NCBI GenBank assembly: GCA_964036665.1
Contig: OZ038528.1
Location: 8,624,501 to 8,688,500 of the forward strand
Origin: Gordius sp. MW1
Taxonomy: Eukaryota; Nematomorpha; Gordioida; Gordea; Gordiidae
Length of the DNA: 64,000 nucleotides
Reading direction: 5' to 3'
The notes below the pieces were generated by a model, which was not told the DNA's origin, searched no databases, and worked only from the letters and a program-made list of their open reading frames with translations. The position numbers and the translations under genes were made by a program. The stretch's first letter is position 1. Each line of letters begins with the position of its first letter. Shown here one piece after another: positions 12,439 to 25,645 of this stretch.

Positions 12439-14713
12439 CAAGTAAAAATTTATCAGAATCTAAAAACTATTACTTTGAAATCATGATCGCATAGAGCCAT
12501 TTTCAAAAATTAAGAATCACGTTGCGATACAACAAACTAATCGCAACAGTAAAACCTTGTCTTTTGTCAAAATGATAGTTCTCGCAGCTAAAAACCTCTT
12601 TTCGGAAGTCAATCGAGGATAATAGGATTCTCAAATTGGCTTACTTATAAATATTTTTTCATGCTCTTTCACATAGAATCGAAAAAAATAAATATTTTTA
12701 CCTCAAAATTTTTCACATATTTTTCTTTCAACCGTATGCATCCGATGAAAGTTGTCGTTTTCAGACGGGGTTTCGATGATAAAAAGTAAAAATTTATCAG
12801 AATCTAAAAACTATTACTTTGAAATCATGATCGCATAGAGCCATTTTCAAAAATTAAGCACTCACGTTGCGATACAACAAACTAATCGCAACAATAAAAC
12901 CTTGTCTTTTGTCAAAATGATAGTTCTCGCAGCTAAAAACCTCTTTTCGGAAGTAAATCAAGGATAATAGGATTCTCAAATTGGCTTACTTATATATATT
13001 TTTTCATGCTCTTTCACATAGAGTCGAAAAAAATAAATATTTTTACCTCAAAATTTTTCACATATTTTTCTTTCAACCGTATGCATCCGATGAAAGTTGT
13101 CGTTTTCAGACGTGGTTTCTATGATCCCAAGTAAAAATTTATCAGAATCTAAAAACTATTACTTTGAAATCATGATCGCATAGAGCCATTTTCAAAAATT
13201 AAGCACTCACGTTGCGATACAACAAACTAATCGCAACAATAAAACGTTGTCTTTTGTCAAAATGATAGTTCTCGCAGCTAAAAACCTCTTTTCGGAAGTA
13301 AATCGAGGATAATAGGATTCTCAAATTGGCTTACTTTTATATATTTTTTTACGCTCTTTCACATAGAATCAAAAAAAAATAAATATTTTTACCTCAAAAT
13401 TTTTCACATATTTTTTTTGAACCGTATTCATCCGATGAAAGTTGTCGTTTTCAGACGTGGTTTCTATGATCCCAAGTAAAAATTTATCAGAATCTAAAAA
13501 CTATTACTTTGAAATCATAATCGCATAGAGCAGTTTTCAAAAATTAAGCACTCACGTTGCGATACAACAAACTAATCGCAACAATAAAACGTTCTCTTTT
13601 GTCAAAATGATAGTTCTCGCAGCTAAAAACCTCTTTTCGGAAGTAAATCGAGGATAATAGGATTCTCAAATGGCTTACTTATATATATTTTTTCCGGCTC
13701 TTTCACATAGAATCGAAAAAAATAAATATTTTTACCTCAAAATTTTTCACATATTTTTCTTTCAACCGTATGCATCCGATGAAAGTTGTCGTTTTCAGAC
13801 GTGGTTTCGATGATAAAAAGTAAAAATTTATCAGAATCAGAAAACTATCACTTTAAAGTCATGATCGCATAGTGCATTTTTGAAAAATTAAGCACTCACG
13901 TTGCGATACAACAAACTAATCGCAACAATAAAACGTTGTCTTTTGTCAAAATGATAGTTCTGGCAGCTTAAAACCTTTTTTCGGAAGTAAATCGAGGATA
14001 ATAGGATTCTCAAATTGGCTTACTTTTATATATTTTTTCATGCTCTTTCACATAGAATCGAAAAAAATAAATATTTTTACCTCAAAATTTTTCACATATT
14101 TTTCTTTCAACCGTATGCATCCGATGAAATTTGTCGTTTTCACACGTGGTTTCGATGATAAAAAGTAAAAATTTATCAGAATCTAAAAACTATTACTTTG
14201 AAATCATGATCGCATAGAGCCATTTTCAAAAATTAAGCACTCACGTTGCGATACAACAAACTAATCGCAACAATAAAACCTTGTCTTTTGTCAAAATGAT
14301 AGTTCTCGCAGCTAAAAACCTCTTTTCGGAAGTAAATCGAGGATAATAGGATTCTCAAATTGGCTTACTTATATATATTTTTTCATGCTCTTTCACATAG
14401 AATCGAAAAAAATAAATATTTTTACCTCAAAATTTTTCACATATTTTTCTTTCAACCGTATGCATCCGATGAAAGTTGTCGTTTTCAGACGTGGTTTCGA
14501 TGATAAAAAGTAAAAATTTATCAGAATCTAAAAACTATTACTTTGAAATCATGATCGCATAGAGCCATTTTCAAAAATTAAGCACTCACGTTGCGATACA
14601 ACAAACTAATCGCAACAATAAAACGTTGTCTTTTGTCAAAATGATAGTTCTCGCAGCTTAAAACCTCTTTGCGGAAGTCAATCAAGGATAATAGGATTCT
14701 CAAATTGGCTTAC
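12439..14713. repeat. 7-monomer tandem duplication, copy 2
   Basis: This is the partner of the preceding block at an offset of 2413. It stays nearly identical to about 14713, where 'cttacttatatat' is replaced by 'cttacttttatat' and 'ttttttacgctc'. The two copies also share the rare 'cctctttgcggaagtcaatc' (near 12252 and 14665). Confidence 0.8.
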
Positions 14714-17040
14714 TTTTATATATTTTTTTACGCTCTTTCACATAGAATCGAAAAAAATGAATATTTTTACCACAAAATTTTTCACATATTTTTCTTTGAA
14801 CCGTATTCATCCGATGAAAGTTGTCGTTTTCAGACATGGTTTCTATGATCCCAAGTAAAAATTTATCAGAATCTAAAAACTATTACCTTGAAATCATCAT
14901 CGCATAGAGCCATTTTCAAAAATTAAGCACTCACGTTGCGATACAACAAACTAATCGCAACAATAAGACTTTGTCTTTTGTCAAAATGATACTTCTCGCA
15001 GCTAAAAACCTCTTTTCGGAAGTAGATCGAGGATAATAGGATTCTCAAATTGGCTTACTTTTATATATTTTTTCATGCTCTTTTACATAGAATCGAAAAA
15101 AATAAATATTTTTACCTCAAAATTTTTAACATATTTTTCTTTGAACCGTATTCATCCGATGAAAGTTGTCGTTTTCAGACGTGGTTTCTATGACCCCAAG
15201 TAAAAATTTATCAGAATCTAAAAACTATTACTTTGAAATCATAATCGCATAGAGCAGTTTTCAATAATTAAGCACTCACGTTGCGATACAACAAACTAAT
15301 CGCAACAATAAAACGTTGTCTTTTGTCAAAATGATAGTTCTGGCAGCTTAAAACCTTTTTTCGGAAGTAAATCGAGGATAATAGGATTCTCAAATTGGCT
15401 TACTTTTATATATTTTTTCATGCTCTTTCACATAGAATCGAAAAAAATAAATATTTTTACCTCAAAATTTTTCACATATTTTTCTTTCAACCGTATGCAT
15501 CCGATGAAAGTTGTCGTTTTCAGACGTGGTTTGGATGATAAAAAGTAAAAATATATCAGAATCAGAAAACTATTACTTTAAAATCACGATCGCATTGTGC
15601 ATTTTTGAAAAATTAAGCACTCACGTTGCGATACAACAAACTAATCGCAACAATAAAACGTTCTCTTTTGTCAAAATGATAGTTCTCGCAGCTAAAAACC
15701 TCTTTTCGGAAGTAAATCGAGGATAATAGGATTCTCAAATGGCTTACTTATATATATTTTTTCCGGCTCTTTCACATAGAATCGAAAAAAATAAATATTT
15801 TTACCTCAAAATTTTTCACATATTTTTCTTTCAACCGTATGCATCCGATGAAAGTTGTCGTTTTCAGACGTGGTTTCGATGATAAAAAGTAAAAATTTAT
15901 CAGAATCAGAAAACTATCACTTTAAAATCATGATCGCATAGTGCATTTTTGAAAAATTAAGCACTCACGTTGCGATACAACAAACTAATCGCAACAATAA
16001 AACGTTGTCTTTTGTCAAAATGATAGTTCTGGCAGCTTAAAACCTTTTTTCGGAAGTAAATCGAGGATAATAGGATTCTCAAATTGGCTTACTTTTATAT
16101 ATTTTTTCATGCTCTTTCACATAGAATCGAAAAAAATAAATATTTTTACCTCAAAATTTTTCACATATTTTTCTTTCAACCGTATGCATCCCATGAAAGT
16201 TGTCGTTTTCAGACGTGGTTTCGATGATAAAAAGTAAAAATTTATCAGAATCTAAAAACTATTACTTTGAAATCATGATCGCATAGAGCCATTTTCAAAA
16301 ATTAAGCACTCACGTTGCGATACAACAAACTAATCGCAACAATAAAACCTTGTCTTTTGTCAAAATGATAGTTCTTGCAGCTAAAAACCTCTTTTCGGAA
16401 GTAAATCAAGGATAATAGGATTCTCAAATTGGCTTACTTATATATATTTTTTCATGCTCTTTCACATAGAGTCGAAAAAAATAAATATTTTTACCTCAAA
16501 ATTTTTCACATATTTTTCTTTCAACCGTATGCATCCGATGAAAGTTGTCGTTTTCAGACGTGGTTTCTATGATCCCAAGTAAAAATTTATCAGAATCTAA
16601 AAACTATTACTTTGAAATCATGATCGCATAGAGCCATTTTCAAAAATTAAGCACTCACGTTGCGATACAACAAACTAATCGCAACAATAAAACGTTGTCT
16701 TTTGTCAAAATGATAGTTCTCGCAGCTAAAAACCTCTTTTCGGAAGTAAATCGAGGATAATAGGATTCTCAAATTGGCTTACTTTTATATATTTTTTTAC
16801 GCTCTTTCACATAGAATCAAAAAAAAATAAATATTTTTACCTCAAAATTTTTCACATATTTTTTTTGAACCGTATTCATCCGATGAAAGTTGTCGTTTTC
16901 AGACGTGGTTTCTATGATCCCAAGTAAAAATTTATCAGAATCTAAAAACTATTACTTTGAAATCATAATCGCATAGAGCAGTTTTCAAAAATTAAGCACT
17001 CACGTTGCGATACAACAAACTAATCGCAACAATAAAACGT
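14714..17040. repeat. satellite, reshuffled copies of flanking HOR blocks
   Basis: This is continuous satellite with no other content. It includes a monomer with 'cagacatggtttc' and 'accttgaaatcatcatcgc' (near 14835), a combination that returns near 23800, 35320 and 37390. From about 15660 it follows 13590 onward at an offset of 2069 ('ctcaaatgg' at 13665 and 15734). From about 16430 it carries the 'agagtcgaaa' and 'acgctctttcac' pair seen at 10608 and 13021. Confidence 0.75.
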
Positions 17041-17385
17041 TGTCTTTTGTCAAAATGATAGTTCTCGCAGCTTAAAACCTCTTTTCGGAAGTAAATTGAG
17101 GATAATAGGATTCTCAAATTGGCTTACTTATATATATTTTTTCATGCTCTTTCACATAGAATCGAAAAAAATTAATATTTTTACCTCAAAATTTTCCACA
17201 TATTTTTCTTTCAACCGTATGCATCCGATGAAAGTTGTCGTTTTCAGACGTGGTTTCCATGATAAAAAGTAAAAATTTATCAGAATCAGAAAACTATTAC
17301 TTTGAAATCATGATCGCATAGTGCATTTTTGAAAAATTAAGCACCCACGTTGCGATACAACAAACTAATCGCAACAATAAAACGT
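17041..17385. repeat. single-monomer tandem duplication, copy 1
   Basis: This monomer carries private variants ('gtaaattgagg', 'aaaattaatattt', 'ttttccacat', 'gtttccatgat', 'aagcacccacg') and is repeated immediately at an offset of exactly 345 bp. It is the clearest one-monomer duplication in the window. Confidence 0.85.
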
Positions 17386-17730
17386 TGTCTTTTGTCAAAA
17401 TGATAGTTCTCGCAGCTTAAAACCTCTTTTCGGAAGTAAATTGAGGATAATAGGATTCTCAAATTGGCTTACTTATATATATTTTTTCATGCTCTTTCAC
17501 ATAGAATCGAAAAAAATTAATATTTTTACCTCAAAATTTTCCACATATTTTTCTTTCAACCGTATGCATCCGATGAAAGTTGTCGTTTTCAGACGTGGTT
17601 TCCATGATAAAAAGTAAAAATTTATCAGAATCAGAAAACTATTACTTTGAAATCATGATCGCATAGTGCATTTTTGAAAAATTAAGCACCCACGTTAAGA
17701 TACAACAAACTAATCGCAACAGTAAAACGT
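17386..17730. repeat. single-monomer tandem duplication, copy 2
   Basis: This is almost identical to 17041-17385 apart from GTTGCGAT becoming GTTAAGAT in the dyad left arm (near 17694) and an A-to-G change soon after. The same GTTAAGAT form recurs near 23557, 26317 and 27007. Confidence 0.8.
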
Positions 17731-18000
17731 TGTCTTTTGTCAAAATGATAGTTCTCGCAGCTAAAAACCTCTTTTCGGAAGTAAATCGAGGATAATAGGA
17801 TTCTCAAATTGGCTTACTTATATATATTTTTTCCGGCTCTTTCACATAGAATCGAAAAAAATAAATATTTTTACCTCAAAATTTTTCACATATTTTTCTT
17901 TCAACCGTGTGCATCCGATGAAAGTTGTCGTTTTCAGACGTGGTTTCGATGATAAAAAGTAAAAATTTATCAGAATCAGAAAACTATCACTTTAAAATCA

Positions 18001-20100
18001 TGATCGCATAGTGCATTTTTGAAAAATTAAGCACTCACGTTGCGATACAACAAACTAATCGCAACAATAAAACGTTGTCTTTTGTCAAAATGATAGTTCT
18101 GGCAGCTTAAAACCTTTTTTCGGAAGTAAATCGAGGATAATAGGATTCTCAAATTGGCTTACTTTTATATATTTTTTCATGCTCTTTCACATAGAATCGA
18201 AAAAAATAAATATTTTTACCTCAAAATTTTTCACATATTTTTCTTTCAACCGTATTCATCCGATGAAAGTTGTCGTTTTCAGACGTGGTTTCGATGATAA
18301 AAAGTAAAAATTTATCAGAATCTAAAAACTATTACTTTGAAATCATGATCGCATAGAGCCATTTTCAAAAATTAAGCACTCACGTTGCGATACAACAAAC
18401 TAATCGCAACAATAAAACCTTGTCTTTTGTCAAAATGATAGTTCTCGCAGCTAAAAACCTCTTTTCGGAAGTAAATCGAGGATAATAGGATTCTCAAATT
18501 GGCTTACTGATATATATTTTTTCATGCTCTTTCACATAGATTTGAAAAAAATAAATATTTTTACCACAAAATTTTTCACATATTTTTCTTTGAACCGTAT
18601 TCATCCGATGAAAGTTGTCGTTTTCAGACGTGGTTTCTATGATCCCAAGTAAAAATTTATCAGAATCTAAAAACTATTACTTTGAAATCATGATCGCATA
18701 GAGCCATTTTCAAAAATTAAGCACTCACGTTGCAATACAACAAACTAATCGCAACAATAAAACGTTGTCTTTTGTCAAAATGATAGTTCTCGTAGCTAAA
18801 AACCTCTTTTCGGAAGTAAATCGAGGATAATAGGATTCTCAAATTGGCTTACTTTTATATATTTTTTCATGCTCTTTCACATAGAATCGAAAAAAATAAA
18901 TATTTTTACCTCAAAATTTTTCACATATTTTCCTTTCAACCGTATGCATCCGATGAAAGTTGTCGTTTTCAGACGTGGTTTGGATGATAAAAAGTAAAAA
19001 TATATCAGAATCAGAAAACTATTACTTTAAAATCACGATCGCATAGTGCATTTTTGAAAAATTAAGCACTCACGTTGCGATACAACAAACTAATCGCAAC
19101 AATAAAACGTTGTCTTTTGTCAAAATGATAATTCTCGCAGCTTAAAACCTTTTTTCGGAAGTCAATCGAGGATAATAGGATTCTCAAATTGGCTTACTTT
19201 TATATATTTTTTCATGTTCTTTCACATAGAATCGAAAAAAATAAATATTTTTACCACAAAATTTTTCACATATTTTTCTTTGAACCGTATTCATCCGATG
19301 AAAGTTGTCGTTTTCAGACGTGGTTTCTATGATCCCAAGTAAAAATTTATCAGAATCTAAAAACTATTACTTTGAAATCATGATCGCATAGAGCCATTTT
19401 CAAAAATTAAGCACTCACGTTGCGATACAACAAACTAATCGCAACAATAAAACGTTGTCTTTTGTCAAAATGATAGTTCTCGCAGCTAAAAACCTCTTTT
19501 CGGAAGTAAATCGAGGATAATAGGATTCTCAAATTGGCTTACTTATATATATTTTTTCCGGCTCTTTCACATAGAATCGAAAAAAATAAATATTTTTACC
19601 TCAAAATTTTTCACATATTTTTCTTTCAACCGTATGCATCCGATGAAAGTTGTCGTTTTCAGACGTGGTTTCGATGATAAAAAGTAAAAATTTATCAGAA
19701 TCAGAAAACTATCACTTTAAAATCATGATCGCATAGTGCATTTTTGTAAAATTAAGCACTCACGTTGCGATACAACAAACTAATCGCAACAATAAAACGT
19801 TGTCTTTTGTCAAAATGATAGTTCTGGCAGCTTAAAACCTTTTTTCGGAAGTAAATCGAGGAAAATAGGATTCTCAAATTGGCTTACTTTTATATATTTT
19901 TTCATGCTCTTTCACATAGAATCGAAAAAAATAAATATTTTTACCTCAAAATTTTTCACATATTTTTCTTTCAACCGTATGCATCCGATGAAATTTGTCG
20001 TTTTCAGACGTGGTTTCGATGATAAAAAGTAAAAATTTATCAGAATCTAAAAACTATTACTTTGAAATCATGATCGCATAGAGCCATTTTCAAAAATTAA
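18001..20100. repeat. 6-monomer HOR block, copy 2
   Basis: This is the partner of 8001-10100 at an offset of 10000. Small differences include 'cttactgatatat' near 18506 and 'tttcctttcaacc' near 18929. The latter is shared with the third copy near 20999 and not with the first, so copies 2 and 3 are the closer pair. Confidence 0.8.
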
Positions 20101-20659
20101 GCACTCACGTTGCGATACAACAAACTAATCGCAACAATAAAACCTTGTCTTTTGTCAAAATGATAGTTCTCGCAGCTAAAAACCTCTTTTCGGAAGTAAA
20201 TCGAGGATAATAGGATTCTCAAATTGGCTTACTTATATATATTTTTTTATGCTCTTTCACATAGAATCGAAAAAAATAAATATTTTTACCTCAAAATTTT
20301 TCACATATTTTTCTTTCAACCGTATGCATCCGATGAAAGTTGTCGTTTTCAGACGTGGTTTCGATGATAAAAAGTAAAAATTTATCAGAATCTAAAAACT
20401 ATTACTTTGAAATCATGATCGCATAGAGCCATTTTCAAAAATTAAGCACTCACGTTGCGATACAACAAACTAATCGCAACAATAAAACCTTGTCTTTTGT
20501 CAAAATGATAGTTCTCGCAGCTAAAAACCTCTTTTCGGAAGTAAATCGAGGATAATAGGATTCTCAAATTGGCTTACTTATATATATTTTTTTATGCTCT
20601 TTCACATAGAATCGAAAAAAATAAATATTTTTACCTCAAAATTTTTCACATATTTTTCT
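18590..20659. repeat. 6-monomer tandem duplication, copy 1 (2070 bp)
   Basis: 'tgcaatacaa' at 18731 recurs at 20801, and 'cttttttccggc' near 19555 recurs about 2068 bp later. This overlaps the HOR block at 18001-20100 because it describes a different, more recent repeat relation. Confidence 0.75.
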
Positions 20660-22617
20660 TTGAACCGTATTCATCCGATGAAAGTTGTCGTTTTCAGACG
20701 TGGTTTCTATGATCCCAAGTAAAAATTTATCAGAATCTAAAAACTATTACTTTGAAATCATGATCGCATAGAGCCATTTTCAAAAATTAAGCACTCACGT
20801 TGCAATACAACAAACTAATCGCAACAATAAAACGTTGTCTTTTGTCAAAATGATAGTTCTCGTAGCTAAAAACCTCTTTTCGGAAGTAAATCGAGGATAA
20901 TAGGATTCTCAAATTGGCTTACTTTTATATATTTTTTCATGCTCTTTCACATAGAATCGAAAAAAATAAATATTTTTACCTCAAAATTTTTCACATATTT
21001 TCCTTTCAACCGTATGCATCCGATGAAAGTTGTCGTTTTCAGACGTGGTTTGGATGATAAAAAGTAAAAATATATCAGAATCAGAAAACTATTACTTTAA
21101 AATCACGATCGCATAGTGCATTTTTGAAAAATTAAGCACTCACGTTGCGATACAACAAACTAATCGCAACAATAAAACGTTGTCTTTTGTCAAAATGATA
21201 ATTCTCGCAGCTTAAAACCTTTTTTCGGAAGTCAATCGAGGATAATAGGATTCTCAAATTGGCTTCCTTTTATATATTTTTTCATGTTCTTTCACATAGA
21301 ATCGAAAAAAATAAATTTTTACCACAAAATTTTTCACATATTTTTCTTTGAACCGTATTCATCCGATGAAAGTTGTCGTTTTCAGACGTGGTTTCTATGA
21401 TCCCAAGTAAAAATTTATCAGAATCTAAAAACTATTACTTTGAAATCATGATCGCATAGAGCCATTTTCAAAAATTAAGCACTCACGTTGCGATACAACA
21501 AACTAATCGCAACAATAAAACGTTGTCTTTTGTCAAAATGATAGTTCTCGCAGCTAAAAACCTCTTTTCGGAAGTAAATCGAGGATAATAGGATTCTCAA
21601 ATTGGCTTACTTATATATATTTTTTCCGGCTCTTTCACATAGAATCGAAAAAAATAAATATTTTTACCTCAAAATTTTTCACATATTTTTCTTTCAACCG
21701 TATGCATCCGATGAAAGTTGTCGTTTTCAGACGTGGTTTCGATGATAAAAAGTAAAAATTTATCAGAATCAGAAAACTATCACTTTAAAATCATGATCGC
21801 ATAGTGCATTTTTGAAAAATTAAGCACTCACGTTGCGATACAACAAACTAATCGCAACAATAAAACGTTGTCTTTTGTCAAAATGATAGTTCTGGCGGCT
21901 TAAAACCTTTTTTCGGAAGTAAATCGAGGAAAATAGGATTCTCAAATTGGCTTACTTTTATATATTTTTTCATGCTCTTTCACATAGAATCGAAAAAAAT
22001 AAATATTTTTACCTCAAAATTTTTCACATATTTTTCTTTCAACCGTATGCATCCGATGAAATTTGTGGTTTTCAGACGTGGTTTCGATGATAAAAAGTAA
22101 AAATTTATCAGAATCTAAAAACTATTACTTTGAAATCATGATCGCATAGAGCCATTTTCAAAAATTAAGCACTCACGTTGCGATACAACAAACTAATCGC
22201 AACAATAAAACCTTGTCTTTTGTCAAAATGATAGTTCTCGCAGCTAAAAACCTCTTTTCGGAAGTAAATCGAGGATAATAGGATTCTCAAATTGGCTTAC
22301 TTATATATATTTTTTTATGCTCTTTCACATAGAATCGAAAAAAATAAATATTTTTACCTCAAAATTTTTCACATATTTTTCTTTCAACCGTATGCATCCG
22401 ATGAAAGTTGTCGTTTTCAGACGTGGTTTCGATGATAAAAAGTAAAAATTTATCAGAATCTAAAAACTATTACTTTGAAATCATGATCGCATAGAGCCAT
22501 TTTCAAAAATTAAGCACTCACGTTGCGATACAACAAACTAATCGCAACAATAAAACCTTGTCTTTTGTCAAAATGATAGTTCTCGCAGCTAAAAACCTCT
22601 TTTCGGAAGTAAATCAA
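20660..22617. repeat. 6-monomer tandem duplication, copy 2
   Basis: This is the partner of 18590-20659. A 2 bp deletion in 'aaataaattttt' near 21313 changes the offset from 2070 to 2068. The match ends near 22617 ('gtaaatcaagg'), after which the sequence follows 16410 onward at an offset of 6208. Confidence 0.75.
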
Positions 22618-25408
22618 GGATAATAGGATTCTCAAATTGGCTTACTTATATATATTTTTTCATGCTCTTTCACATAGAGTCGAAAAAAATAAATATTTTT
22701 ACCTCAAAATTTTTCACATATTTTTCTTTCAACCGTATGCATCCGATGAAAGTTGTCGTTTTCAGACGTGGTTTTTATGATCCCAAGTAAAAATTTATCA
22801 GAATCTAAAAACTATTAATTTAATATCATGATCGCATAGAGCCATTTTCAAAAATTAAGCACTCACGTTGCGATACAACAAACTAATCGCAACAATAAAA
22901 CGTTGTCTTTTGTCAAAATGATAGTTCTCGCAGCTAAAAACCTCTTTTCGGAAGTAAATCGAGGATAATAGGATTCTCAAATTGGCTTACTTTTATATAT
23001 TTTTTTACGCTCTTTCACATAGAATCAAAAAAAAATAAATATTTTTACCTCAAAATTTTTCACATATTTTTTTTGAACCGTATTCATCCGATGAAAGTTG
23101 TCGTTTTCAGACGTGGTTTCTATGATCCCAAGTAAAAATTTATCAGAATCTAAAAACTATTACTTTGAATCATAATCGCATAGAGCAGTTTTCAAAAATT
23201 AAGCACTCACGTTGCGATACAACAAACTAATCGCAACAATAAAACGTTGTCTTTTGTCAAAATGATAGTTCTCGCAGCTTAAAACCTCTTTTCGGAAGTA
23301 AATTGAGGATAATAGGATTCTCAAATTGGCTTACTTATATATATTTTTTCATGCTCTTTCACATAGAATCGAAAAAAATTAATATTTTTACCTCAAAATT
23401 TTCCATATATTTTTCTTTCAACCGTATGCATCCGATGAAAGTTGTCGTTTTCAGACGTGGTTTCCATGATAAAAAGTAAAAATTTATCAGAATCAGAAAA
23501 CTATTACTTTGAAATCATGATCGCATAGTGCATTTTTGAAAAATTAAGCACCCACGTTAAGATACAACAAACTAATCGCAACAATAAAACGTTGTCTTTT
23601 GTCAAAATGATAGTTCTCGCAGCTTAAAACCTCTTTGCGGAAGTCAATCAAGGATAATAGGATTCTCAAATTGGCTTACTTTTATATATTTTTTTACGCT
23701 CTTTAACATAGAATCGAAAAAAATGAATATTTTTACCACAAAATTTTTCACATATTTTTTTTTGAACCGTATTCATCCGATGAAAGTTGTCGTTTTCAGA
23801 CATGGTTTCTATGATCCCAAGTAAAAATTTATCAGAATCTAAAAACTATTACCTTGAAATCATCATCGCATAGAGCCATTTTCAAAAATTAAGCACTCAC
23901 GTTGCGATACAACAAACTAATCGCAACAATAAGACTTTGTCTTTTGTCAAAATGATAGTTCTCGCAGCTAAAAACCTCTTTTCGGAAGTAGATCGAGGAT
24001 AATAGGATTCTCAAATTGGCTTACTTTTATATATTTTTTCATGCTCTTGCACATAGAACGAAAAAAATAAATATTTTTACCTCAAAATTTTTCACATATT
24101 TTTCTTTCAACCGTATGCATCCGATGAAAGTTGTCGTTTTCAGACGTGGTTTCGATGATAAAAAGTAAAAATTTATCAGAATCTAAAAACTATTACTTTG
24201 AAATCATGATCGCATAGAGCCATTTTCAAAAATTAAGCACTCACGTTGCGATACAACAAACTAATCGCAACAATAAAACCTTGTCTTTTGTCAAAATGAT
24301 AGTTCTCGCAGCTAAAAACCTCTTTTCGAAAGTAAATCGAGGATAATAGGATTCTCAAATTGGCTTACTTTTATATATTTTTTCATGCTCTTTCACATAG
24401 AATCGAAAAAAATAAATATTTTTACCTCAAAATTTTTCACATATTTTTCTTTGAACCGTATTCATCCGATGAAAGTTGTCGTTTTCAGACGTGGTTTCTA
24501 TGATCCCAAGTAAAAATTTATCAGAATCTAAAAACTATTACTTTGAAATCGTGATCGCATAGAGCAATTTTCAAAAATTAAGCACTCACGTTGCGATACA
24601 ACAAACTAATCGCAACAATAAAACGTTGTCTTTTGTCAAAATGATAGATCTGGCAGCTCAAAACCTCTTTTCGGAAGTAAATCGAGGATAATAGGATTCT
24701 CAAATTGGCTTACTTTTATATATTTTTTCATGCTCTTTCACATAGAATCGAAAAAAATAAATATTTTTACCTTAAAATTTTTCACATATTTTTCTTTCAA
24801 CCGTATGCATCCGATGAAAGTTGTCGTTTTCAGACGTGGTTTCGATGATAAAAAGTAAAAATTTATCAGAATCTAAAAACTATTACTTTGAAATCATGAT
24901 CGCATAGAGCCATTTTCAAAAATTAAGCACTCACGTTGCGATACAACAAACTAATCGCAACAATAAAACGTTGTCTTTTGTCAAAATGATAGTTCTCGTA
25001 GCTAAAAACCTCTTTTCGGAAGTAAATCGAGGATAATAGGATTCTCAAATTGGCTTACTTATATATATTCTTTTATGCTCTTTCACATAGAATCGAAAAA
25101 AATAAATATTTTTACCTCAAAATTTTTCACATATTTTTCTTTTAATCGTATGCACCGCACCGATGAAAGTTGTCGTTTTCAGACGTGGTTTCGATGATAA
25201 AAAGTAAAAATTTATCAAAATCTAAAAACTATTACTTTGAAATCATGATCGCATAGAGCCATTTTCAAAAATTAAGCACTCACGTTGCGATACAACAAAC
25301 TAATCGCAACAATAAAACCTTGTCTTTTGTCAAAATGATAGTTCTCGCAGCTAAAAACCTCTTTTCGGAAGTCAATCGAGGATAATAGGATTCTCAAATT
25401 GGCTTACT

Positions 25409-25500
25409 TCTATATATTTTTTGAAGGTCTTTCACATAAAATAACAAAAAAATATTTTTTTTCCAAGAAAAATTTCTAAATTTTTTTATTTCAACCGTAT
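25409..25500. repeat. strongly divergent half-monomer, copy 1
   Basis: The A/T-tract part of this monomer differs far more than elsewhere. It reads 'ttttttgaaggtctttcac', then 'ataaaataac', a longer A/T run and 'ccaagaaaaatttc' in place of the usual 'ccatgctctttcac' to 'tttttcacatattt'. The flanks return to normal satellite. The next monomers downstream are the first type C units. The same 92 bp occur at about 36929-37020 and 38999-39090, unchanged as far as I can read. Confidence 0.8.
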
Positions 25501-25645
25501 TCATCCGATGAAAGTTGTCGTTTTCAGACGTGATTTCCATGGTAAAAAGTAAAAATTTATCAGAATCAGAAAACTATTACTTTGAAATCATGATCGCATA
25601 TAGCAGTTTTCAAAAATTAAGCACACACGCTGCGATACAACCAAC

